A stretch of 45,292 nt of DNA, taken from the NCBI RefSeq assembly GCF_000717345.1, contig NZ_JNZA01000047.1:1-45292 (forward strand), written 5' to 3'. A program made the translations under genes and the position numbers. The DNA comes from Streptomyces lydicus. Lineage in GTDB: Bacteria > Actinomycetota > Actinomycetes > Streptomycetales > Streptomycetaceae. A model generated the notes under the pieces. It was not told where the DNA came from. It ran no database searches and saw nothing but the letters and a program-made list of their open reading frames with translations. Below, in pieces: positions 9,135-15,848 of the stretch (within the stretch, counting starts at the first letter, position 1; each line of letters starts with the position of its first letter).

Positions 9135-9153
9135 GCAGGTAAGCCTTACCTTA
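9135..9153. promoter_or_regulatory. Iron box, DmdR/IdeR-type operator
   Basis: The core AGGTAAG-C-CTTACCT at 9137-9151 is a perfect dyad. It differs from the core of the consensus actinobacterial iron box (AGGTTAG-G-CTAACCT) at three positions, and the full 19 bases match at 13. It lies between the divergent FhuF-like gene (start 9106, minus) and the GntR gene (start 9281, plus), and is much closer to the former. Iron-loaded DmdR1 would be expected to repress the FhuF-like gene. Confidence 0.7.
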
Positions 9154-9280
9154 TCCGAAGACTCTACCCGCGCCCGCCGAGAGCCAGTCCTGACCGCCCG
9201 CGGGCCGTCCTGGACCGGCGCCCGGATTTGAACTGTGGCCGAGGCCGCCTATGGTGCTGGGAACGTCAGAAGGGACCGCC

Positions 9281-9979
9281 ATGGAGCAGGGCACCGCGGA
9301 ACAGCAGCCGCGCACCCGGGCCTGGGTGCCCGCGCAGGCCGGCCCCGCCGTGCCCCGCCGGCACTCCGTCCGCGGCCAGGTGCTGACCGCGCTGCGCCAC
9401 GCCCTGATCGGCGGCGAGCTGCTCCCCGGCGAGGTCTACTCCGCCCCCGCGCTCGCCGAGCGCTACGGCGTGTCCGCGACCCCGGTCCGCGAGGCCATGC
9501 AGCAGCTGGCGGGCGAGGGCGCCGTCGAGGTCGTACCCAACCGCGGCTTCCGGGTCGCCGAGCGCGGTGCCCGCGACCTCGCCGAGCTGGCCGAGGTCCG
9601 CACCATGCTGGAGGTGCCCGCCCTCATCCGGCTGGCCCGGGCGCTGCCCCCGGAGCGCTGGGAGGAGCTGCGCCCGCTCGCCGCCGAGGGCGTCGAGGCC
9701 GCCGCCCGCGGAGACCGGGCCGGCTACGCCGAAGCCGACCACGGTTTCCACCGGGCGGTGATGTCGCTCACCGGGAACCGCCGGCTCACCGAGGTCACCG
9801 GCGATCTGCTGCGCCGGGTCCACTGGTCGGCGGCCGGCGGCTCCCGGCTGCGTACGGCCGAGCTGCTGGCCGACGCCTCCGAGCACACGGCGCTGCTCGA
9901 CGCCCTGATCGCCCAGGAGTACGCGGTGGCCGAGCGGATCGCCCGCGAGCACGTCTCCGTGGCGCGCCACCCGCACTGA
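9281..9979 (+). CDS. GntR-family transcriptional regulator, FCD subfamily
   Basis: This 232-residue regulator has an N-terminal winged helix at about residues 28-95 (LAERYGVSATPVREAMQQL is the recognition region). A helical FCD effector domain follows at ~100-225, with the expected EVRTMLEVPAL and DHGFHRAVMSLTGNRRL blocks. FCD regulators usually sense small organic acids. The ATG at 9281 has AGAAGGG six bases upstream and is preferred to the in-frame ATG at 9251. The gene ends five bases from the stop of the opposing methyltransferase gene. There is no obvious target operon nearby; the divergent FhuF-like gene is the only candidate and looks iron-controlled instead. Confidence 0.88.
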   Translation: MEQGTAEQQPRTRAWVPAQAGPAVPRRHSVRGQVLTALRHALIGGELLPGEVYSAPALAERYGVSATPVREAMQQLAGEGAVEVVPNRGFRVAERGARDLAELAEVRTMLEVPALIRLARALPPERWEELRPLAAEGVEAAARGDRAGYAEADHGFHRAVMSLTGNRRLTEVTGDLLRRVHWSAAGGSRLRTAELLADASEHTALLDALIAQEYAVAERIAREHVSVARHPH

Positions 9980-9984
9980 CGCGC

Positions 9985-10860
9985 TCAGCCCGGCAGCAGG
10001 CCCACCAAGGGGAATGCCGCGACATCGGCGGCGGGCCGGGAGACGTACAGATCGGCGTGGTAGAAGCCGTCGGACTCCTTCCCGGTGACGGACAGACCGC
10101 GCCCGGCCAGTGCCTCCAGGGCCGCCCGCCGCTCGGCGCCGTCCACGAACCGCCGTTGGCGGAACGTACGGGTGGTGAGCTTCTCCGTGACCAGACCGGC
10201 CCGGGCCAGCAGCGCGGAGATCGGCCGGTAGGGCACCTCACGCAGCACGAACGCGGCGACCCAGGGCGGGGTGGACATCCCCTCGACGAGCCGGCCGAAG
10301 GTCCGTGCGGTGATGTAGCCGACGCCGCCGGTGACGGTGATCAGATCGGTGTCCGCCAGCGTGCGGCGCAACGCCGGACTCGGCTCTTCGAGCTCCAGGT
10401 TCTCCGAGAAGCCGCCGTCGAGCAGACCGACCGACCGCGCGTAGTCGACCGCCTGCCCGGCCGCGTCGAGGCCGGTCACCCGGAAGGCTTCGGCGCGCCG
10501 CCGGGTGGCGAAGAACGTGCGGTCGTCGGTGCGGAGTTGATCAGGTGTCGGGGTGTCGGGGCGGGGGTCGGTGTAGCGGGCGTAGAGGTCGGTGAGGGAC
10601 AGCCGATGGTTGAGCAGTGCCGCGTTCACCCCGTATGAGCAGCACAGATCGACGACGTTCAGGGGGCGGTGGGCACCGCGGTGCCGTTGCAGGGTCTCGG
10701 CCACGGCGCGGAAGACCGCCTGGCCGTGGTGCGGAATCTGGTACTCCAGGGGTTGCAGGGTGGTGAAGTACCGACGGGGATCAGGGCAGTTGTAGATCGC
10801 CTCGAAATCTGCCTTGCCCCAGTCGGTCGTCGTGGTCGTCCTGGTCACTGCTGCTGCCAT
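9985..10860 (-). CDS. Class I SAM-dependent methyltransferase-like protein
   Basis: This 291-residue protein has a Rossmann-like motif I in VVDLCCSYGVNAALL (about residues 66-80), and later strands DLITVTGGVGYIT and WVAAFVLREVPY consistent with a class I methyltransferase fold. The usual D-x-G-x-G of motif I is DLCCSYG, which is atypical but keeps the acidic-strand/turn pattern. The N-terminus has a run of threonines and a DFEAIYNCPDPRRYF block of unknown role. The substrate is unknown and no biosynthetic cluster surrounds it. The ATG at 10860 has AGGAGG six bases upstream, so the longer frame to 11001 is not the true start. Confidence 0.62.
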   Translation of the reverse strand: MAAAVTRTTTTTDWGKADFEAIYNCPDPRRYFTTLQPLEYQIPHHGQAVFRAVAETLQRHRGAHRPLNVVDLCCSYGVNAALLNHRLSLTDLYARYTDPRPDTPTPDQLRTDDRTFFATRRRAEAFRVTGLDAAGQAVDYARSVGLLDGGFSENLELEEPSPALRRTLADTDLITVTGGVGYITARTFGRLVEGMSTPPWVAAFVLREVPYRPISALLARAGLVTEKLTTRTFRQRRFVDGAERRAALEALAGRGLSVTGKESDGFYHADLYVSRPAADVAAFPLVGLLPG

Positions 10861-11201
10861 GGATCGCCTCCTGACAGGCTGTGCGAATGGGAGGGCCCAG
10901 CCGGTTCCGGACCAGCATCGTGTCCCCACCGCCGCGTCACAGTGCGACTTGCGGCCATTCTCGGGGCCTGTGGGGCGTCGGGAGGTGCAAGGGGGGTGCA
11001 CCTACCCCAGGGCCTTGGCTCATGGTCCCACCTCCCCGTTCGCCCGGCGCGTCGAAGCCCGGGGGAGGCGGCAACCGTCGTGCCCCGGCCGATCCGCCGC
11101 GAGGACCGTCGTTATCCGGCCATTCGCCGCCTCGCCCCGCATGGCCGACGACGGGGGGTTGACAGCACGGGAGGAGCGGGCCATGGCAAGGCGTACGGAA
11201 G
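10861..11201. other. Intergenic stretch upstream of the methyltransferase gene
   Basis: I see no convincing coding region here. Short frames on both strands lack family resemblance. The stretch holds the ribosome binding site of the minus-strand gene (AGGAGG near 10867-10872) and a dyad GGTGCA at 10984-10989 paired with TGCACC at 10997-11002, which could be an operator. Confidence 0.4.
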
Positions 11202-11238
11202 ACGGCCGGCCCGCCGCGGCGTGCGGCGGGCCGGCCGT
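11202..11238. terminator. Strong GC-rich hairpin after the TPR-like gene
   Basis: Sixteen bases at 11202-11217 pair perfectly with 11223-11238 around a five-base loop (GGCGT). Flanking CGTAC and GTACG allow extension with small bulges. It lies 35 bases past the stop of the minus-strand TPR-like gene, the expected place for its terminator. Confidence 0.75.
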
Positions 11239-11272
11239 TCCGGTACGCCGGCACCCCGGCGGGCGGCGCGCC

Positions 11273-12187
11273 CTACGTCGCCGCCGGAGCCGCGGAGAGA
11301 TGGTCGGCGAGCCAGGTGGGGACGCCACCCATGAGGCGGAAGAGGCGTGCGGCCTCGGCGCGCAGCCGGTCCGCGTCGCCCTCCGGCGCCGCGTCCGCCA
11401 GCGCCGCGAGGGCGGGCGCCGTACCGATGAGGAAGCCCAGCTCCTCGCGGATCCGCAGCGACTCCGCGAAACCGTGCCTGGCCTCGGTCAACTCGCCGTC
11501 GCGCAGGGCGAGTCCGGCCAGATGGCGCCAGGTGAAGGACAGCAGCAGGGCGTCGCCCTGCGCGGTGGCGCCGGCGTGTGCGCGGCGGTAGGCGGCGCGG
11601 GCCGCGTCCGGGCTGTCGGCGACGTGCTCGGCCATCAGCCCGCGCCGGAAGTCCAGCAGCGGACGGCCGGCGGCCGCCGGGGCCAGCAGTGCGGCGGCCC
11701 GGCCCAGCGCGGAGCGCGCCTCGTCCGCCCGGTCCCGTACGCCCAGGACTGTCGCGGCGTACGCCAGGTGGCCGCGCTCGCAGGCCGCGCCGCCCCGCTC
11801 GTCGTCGTCCCCGGCCAGCGCCTCGGCGTTGCGCAGCGCGTCCTCGGCCTCGGCCCAGCCGGTGGCGGTGAACATGCAGCGCTCCACCAGGAGGGCGGCG
11901 CGGCGCAGTGCCGCGGACGCGTGCCCCACGGAGTGCGGTTCGAGGAGCGCGGCCGCGTCGTCCCAACAACCGCGGGAGCGCAGGCGCCACACGGCGCGGT
12001 CGAGGGGATCGTCCCCCTCGAACCCTCTGACTGGCGGTACTTCCGGTACTTCCGGTGCGGATGCCGGTCCTGGTACCGGAACCGGTACCGGGGCCGTGGA
12101 CCTCAACTGGTCCGTGAAATCGACGGGATCCGCAGAACTGACTGAATCCGCGGAATCTGCGGATCCTGGCATGGCGGTATCCGCCAC
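11273..12187 (-). CDS. TPR-like helical repeat protein
   Basis: From about residue 55 this 304-residue protein is made of alanine-rich helical pairs of TPR type (for example DDAAALLEPHSVGHASAALR and ARAAYRRAHAGATAQGDALLL). Such proteins usually mediate protein contacts; no enzymatic motif is seen. The first ~55 residues are low complexity: Ser-Ala-Asp repeats, then Val-Pro and Pro-Glu-Val repeats, encoded by visibly repeated DNA. The GTG at 12187 has GGAGG five bases upstream and is preferred to the internal ATG at 12172. The neighbouring genes do not suggest a partner. Confidence 0.72.
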   Translation of the reverse strand: MADTAMPGSADSADSVSSADPVDFTDQLRSTAPVPVPVPGPASAPEVPEVPPVRGFEGDDPLDRAVWRLRSRGCWDDAAALLEPHSVGHASAALRRAALLVERCMFTATGWAEAEDALRNAEALAGDDDERGGAACERGHLAYAATVLGVRDRADEARSALGRAAALLAPAAAGRPLLDFRRGLMAEHVADSPDAARAAYRRAHAGATAQGDALLLSFTWRHLAGLALRDGELTEARHGFAESLRIREELGFLIGTAPALAALADAAPEGDADRLRAEAARLFRLMGGVPTWLADHLSAAPAAT

Positions 12188-12446
12188 GTTGCCCTCCCCG
12201 AGCGCGCCATCGAGCTGGAAAATGGAAGCCGTGGGCGAATCTCAGCACGAATTCCGTCGCCGGGCCAAGGGGGTGGGTGAATGATTTCACAATCACCGGG
12301 AGGGCGGCCCGGGCGGCTCCAACGGCCCTGAACGGCCGCGTCGCGGCGCATCGCCGCCGGTTCCGTCACACGGACCGGTCAGGCGATGCCGCCCGATCGA
12401 GTTACCCCGAATGGCCTAACGCCCGGGGTCCGTTCGCCGTCCGCGG

Positions 12447-14108
12447 TCAGCTCATCCGCAGCGCGAGGAAGAAGTCGAGCTTGTCCTCCAGGCGGGACAG
12501 GTCGCGGCCGGTGAGCTGCTCGATCCGGCCCACCCGGTAGCGGAGCGTGTTGACGTGCAGGTGGAGGCGGGTGGCGCAGCGCGTCCAGGAGCCGTCGCAG
12601 TCCAGGAACGCCTCCAGCGTGGGGATCAGCTCGGCGCGGTGCCGGCGGTCGTAGTCGCGCAGCGGGTCCAGCAGGCGGGCGGTGAACGCGCGGCGGACGT
12701 CGTCCGGGACGAAGGGCAGCAGCAGCACGTGCGAGGCCAGCTCCTCGTGCCCGGCGGCGCACACCCGGCCCGGGCGGGCCGCGGCGACCCGGCGGGCGTG
12801 CCGGGCCTCCTCCAGGGCGCCGCGCAGTCCCTCCGCCGAGTGCACCGAGGCGCTCACGCCGACCGTCAGCCGGCCGTCGTCCGCCAGCCCGCGGCCGAGC
12901 GGCTCCCGGACGAGGGGCAGCAGCTCCTCGGCGTGCAGCCCGGTCGCGGAGGAGTCGCCGGACTCGTCCGGGACCGGCAGCGGCACCAGTGCCACCGCCT
13001 CGTCACCCGTGTGGGCCACCGCGATCCGGTCGGAGGGCTCGGGGCCGGAGGTGCCCGGGTCGACCAGCATCTCCTCCAGCAGGCTCTGGGCCACCGGCCC
13101 GCCCGGCACGTCGCCGCCCTCCCACTCGACCCTGGCCACCACGATCTGCCAGTGCGGGGCGGTGCCCAGGCCCGGCAGCAGCACCGGTGCCGCCACCCGC
13201 AGCCGGGCCGCGATCTCGGCGGGCGGCGCACCGGTCTGGACGAGCTCCAGGACCTCCTGGGCGAGGCGCCGGCGGACCGTACGGGCGGCGTCCCGCCGGT
13301 CGCGCTCCACGGCGATCAGCTGGGTGACGCCGTGCAGCAGGTCCAGGCGCTCCTCGGGCCAGTCGCCGGCGTCCGCCTCGACGGCCAGCAGCCAGTCGCT
13401 CAGCACCGTCTGTCGCAGGTCACGGCCCTCGTAGCGGATCGGGAAGAGCGAGTACGTGGAGCCCGCGAGGGTGACCCGGTGCGGGCCGCGGCGGCCGGTG
13501 CGGGCCGCGGCCAGGTGCTCGCCGGCGAGCCGGGCGGCCAGCTCACCGGACAGCTCGGGACCGGAGTCCGCGAGCGTGGACCCGGCGATCTGCCGGCCGG
13601 TGGGGGAGAGCACCCAGGCCCGCAGGTCCAGGTCGGAGCCCAGCAGGTCCAGGACCACCTCGGGGCCGCCGCCGGCGGGTCCGGACGTCATCAGGCGGCG
13701 GTGGCGGTCCACCACGGCGGCCAGATCGCCGGCCCGCTCGCTGGAGACCTGCCGTACGACGTGCTCGGTGATCGAGGCGAAGGAGACCGCCTCCTCGACC
13801 GCGAACAGCGGCAGCCGGTGCCGCAGGCACGCCTGCACCAGGTCGTCCGGGATGGCGCCGAGCTCGGCCTCGCCGGCCGCCAGCCCGGCGACGTTGGCCG
13901 CCGCCAGGATGCGCACGAACCGCTCGGAGTCCGCCGGCTCGCGGCGCCAGGCCAGGCCGGTCAGCACCAGCTCGCCCCCCGAGAGGTAGCGGCTGGGATC
14001 GCGCAGGTCCGTGGTCATCACGCCGCGTACCGTGCGGTCCAGCTCGTCCTCGCCGCCGAGCAGCCGAAGGCCCAGGGTTCGGGTGTCCAGGAGTGCGCGG
14101 AGCCGCAT
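12447..14108 (-). CDS. pucR: PucR-family regulator of purine catabolism
   Basis: This 553-residue protein is near the 531 of B. subtilis PucR, which switches purine catabolic genes in response to allantoin-type signals. The N-terminal PucR domain begins MRLRALLDTRTLGLRLLGG and covers ~125 residues. A GGDEF-like central region follows. The C-terminal helix-turn-helix (TLEAFLDCDGSWTRCATRL, HVNTLRYRVGRIEQL) is diagnostic of the PucR/CdaR type. It is transcribed divergently from the xanthine dehydrogenase genes, the arrangement expected for their regulator. The ATG at 14108 fits the family N-terminus; a longer frame to 14522 runs through the promoter region and has no family resemblance. A purine-rich GGCGAGG lies just before the start. 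Confidence 0.88.
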   Translation of the reverse strand: MRLRALLDTRTLGLRLLGGEDELDRTVRGVMTTDLRDPSRYLSGGELVLTGLAWRREPADSERFVRILAAANVAGLAAGEAELGAIPDDLVQACLRHRLPLFAVEEAVSFASITEHVVRQVSSERAGDLAAVVDRHRRLMTSGPAGGGPEVVLDLLGSDLDLRAWVLSPTGRQIAGSTLADSGPELSGELAARLAGEHLAAARTGRRGPHRVTLAGSTYSLFPIRYEGRDLRQTVLSDWLLAVEADAGDWPEERLDLLHGVTQLIAVERDRRDAARTVRRRLAQEVLELVQTGAPPAEIAARLRVAAPVLLPGLGTAPHWQIVVARVEWEGGDVPGGPVAQSLLEEMLVDPGTSGPEPSDRIAVAHTGDEAVALVPLPVPDESGDSSATGLHAEELLPLVREPLGRGLADDGRLTVGVSASVHSAEGLRGALEEARHARRVAAARPGRVCAAGHEELASHVLLLPFVPDDVRRAFTARLLDPLRDYDRRHRAELIPTLEAFLDCDGSWTRCATRLHLHVNTLRYRVGRIEQLTGRDLSRLEDKLDFFLALRMS

Positions 14109-14185
14109 GACCTCGCCCGCCGTTCTTTGCTGTCTGGTGTTGCCGGTGGAATGCCGCGAGGTTTCAGAGCCTCGTCTTTCGTTCG

Positions 14186-14218
14186 AATCTACAAGACAGG
14201 TGGCTTGGCCAGCCAACC
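14186..14218. promoter_or_regulatory. Dyad and possible pucR promoter in the pucR/xdh divergent region
   Basis: An imperfect dyad (GGTGGCTTGGCCAGCCAACC, 14199-14218) sits in the 262-base space between pucR and the xanthine dehydrogenase genes. On the minus strand it overlaps a TTGGCT hexamer, followed after 19 bases by TAGATT (14186-14191), a possible -35/-10 pair for pucR. It is a candidate autoregulatory or purine-responsive site; I could not compare it with known PucR sites. Confidence 0.35.
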
Positions 14219-14370
14219 GCTTCATGGTTTCGGTGACTGCACCGGGTGGGTCCCCGAAGCGTTCACTAAGGCCAACCGCGTTAACAAGACATGAACAGCT
14301 CCATGGCGATGAGGGCCCGGCGCCCTCACCCTGAGCAACGGATGACCCGATTTCGCAGAAGAGGCCAACC

Positions 14371-15258
14371 ATGGACTTCCTTCGCCCCGCCAGCTGGGAG
14401 GAGGCGCTCGCCGCTAAGGCCGAGCACCCCACCGCTGTGCCCATCGCGGGCGGCACGGACGTGATGGTCGAGATCAACTTCGACCACCGCCGTCCCGAGT
14501 ACCTGCTCGACCTGAACCGCATCGGTGACCTGAGCGAGTGGGAGGTCGGAGAGAAGACCGTACGGCTGGGCGCCTCGGTTCCCTACACCAAGATCATGGA
14601 GAATCTGCGGGCCGAACTCCCGGGCCTGGCGCTGGCGTCGCACACCGTCGCCTCCCCGCAGATCCGCAACCGCGGCGGCGTCGGCGGCAACCTCGGCACC
14701 GCCTCCCCGGCCGGCGACGCGCACCCCGCGCTGCTCGCCTCGGGCTGCGAGGTCGAGGTCGAGTCGGTCCGCGGCCGCCGGATGATCCCGATCGACGAGT
14801 TCTACGTCGGCGTCAAGCGCAACGCCATGCAGCCCGACGAGCTGATCCGTTCGGTGCATCTGCCGAAGGCCGACGGCCCGCAGCAGTTCTCCAAGGTCGG
14901 CACCCGCAACGCCATGGTCATCGCGGTCTGCGCGTTCGGCATCGCGCTGCACCCCGAGACCCGCATGGTGCGCACCGGCATCGGCTCCGCCGCCCCCACC
15001 CCCGTCCGCGCCAAGGAGGCCGAGGACTTCCTCGCCGCCGCGCTGGACGAGGGCGGCTTCTGGGAGTCCGGCGCCCCCATCCCGCCGTCCGTCGCCAAGC
15101 AGTTCGCGCAGCTCGCCTCCGGAGCCTGCAACCCGATCGACGATGTGCGCGGCAGCGCCAAGTACCGCCGGCACGCCGTCGGCATCATGGCGCGCCGCAC
15201 CCTCGGCTGGACCTGGGAGTCCTACCGCGGCAACGAGAGGAGCGCACAGTGCGCGTGA
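14371..15258 (+). CDS. Xanthine dehydrogenase, FAD-binding subunit
   Basis: This 295-residue protein is the medium subunit of a molybdenum hydroxylase (CoxM/PucC type). It carries electrons from the iron-sulfur subunit to FAD and then NAD+. FAD-binding blocks are visible: AGGTDVMVEIN near residue 30, and IRNRGGVGGNLGTASPAGD near 105-125, matching the family's TIGGN and N-x-A-S-P-x-A-D motifs. The C-terminal CO dehydrogenase flavoprotein domain covers about 180-285. The ATG at 14371 has AAGAGG six bases upstream. It is the first gene of the operon, and its end overlaps the next start by ten bases, which suggests translational coupling. Confidence 0.92.
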   Translation: MDFLRPASWEEALAAKAEHPTAVPIAGGTDVMVEINFDHRRPEYLLDLNRIGDLSEWEVGEKTVRLGASVPYTKIMENLRAELPGLALASHTVASPQIRNRGGVGGNLGTASPAGDAHPALLASGCEVEVESVRGRRMIPIDEFYVGVKRNAMQPDELIRSVHLPKADGPQQFSKVGTRNAMVIAVCAFGIALHPETRMVRTGIGSAAPTPVRAKEAEDFLAAALDEGGFWESGAPIPPSVAKQFAQLASGACNPIDDVRGSAKYRRHAVGIMARRTLGWTWESYRGNERSAQCA

Positions 15259-15845
15259 CATTCACCGTCAACGGCCGCCAGCAGGAGGCCGACGACGTCT
15301 GGGAAGGCGAGAGCCTGCTGTACGTCCTCCGCGAGCGGATGGGCCTGCCGGGTTCGAAGAACGCCTGTGAGCAGGGCGAGTGCGGCTCCTGCACGGTCCG
15401 CCTGGACGGGGTGCCGGTGTGTTCCTGCCTGGTCGCCGCCGGCCAGGTCGAGGGCCGCGAGGTCACCACCGTTGAGGGCCTGGCCGACTTCGCCAGGCAG
15501 CGCGCCGAGCACGGCGGCTGCGGCACCGGCGCGTGCGGCACCTCGCTCCAGGACGCCCAGCAGTGGGAGGCCAAGCCGCAGGACTCGCAGACCGGCGAGG
15601 GTGCTGAACTCTCCCCGATCCAGCAGGCGTTCATCGACGCCGGCGCCGTCCAGTGCGGCTTCTGCACCCCGGGCCTGCTCGTCGCGGCCGACGAGATGCT
15701 GGAGCGCAACCCGCAGCCGACCGACGCGGACATCCGCGAGGCGCTGTCCGGAAACCTCTGCCGCTGCACCGGCTACGAGAAGATCCTCGACGCGGTCCGG
15801 CTGGCCGCGGCCCGTCAGGATCGAGTCCAGGAAGGCGCGGTCTGA
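15249..15845 (+). CDS. Xanthine dehydrogenase, [2Fe-2S] subunit with extended linker
   Basis: This 198-residue protein has an N-terminal ferredoxin-like cluster site (CEQGECGSC plus a later Cys, about residues 40-60) and a C-terminal helical cluster site (CGFC and CRC, ~134-175). It relays electrons from the molybdenum centre to FAD. Family members are usually ~155-175 residues. Here about 35 extra residues sit between the two domains and contain GGCGTGACG, two more cysteines not needed for the standard clusters. The start is GTG at 15249, overlapping the upstream stop, with GAGAGGAG before it. The molybdenum subunit gene begins four bases after its stop. Confidence 0.92.
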   Translation: MRVTFTVNGRQQEADDVWEGESLLYVLRERMGLPGSKNACEQGECGSCTVRLDGVPVCSCLVAAGQVEGREVTTVEGLADFARQRAEHGGCGTGACGTSLQDAQQWEAKPQDSQTGEGAELSPIQQAFIDAGAVQCGFCTPGLLVAADEMLERNPQPTDADIREALSGNLCRCTGYEKILDAVRLAAARQDRVQEGAV

Positions 15846-15848
15846 CCC

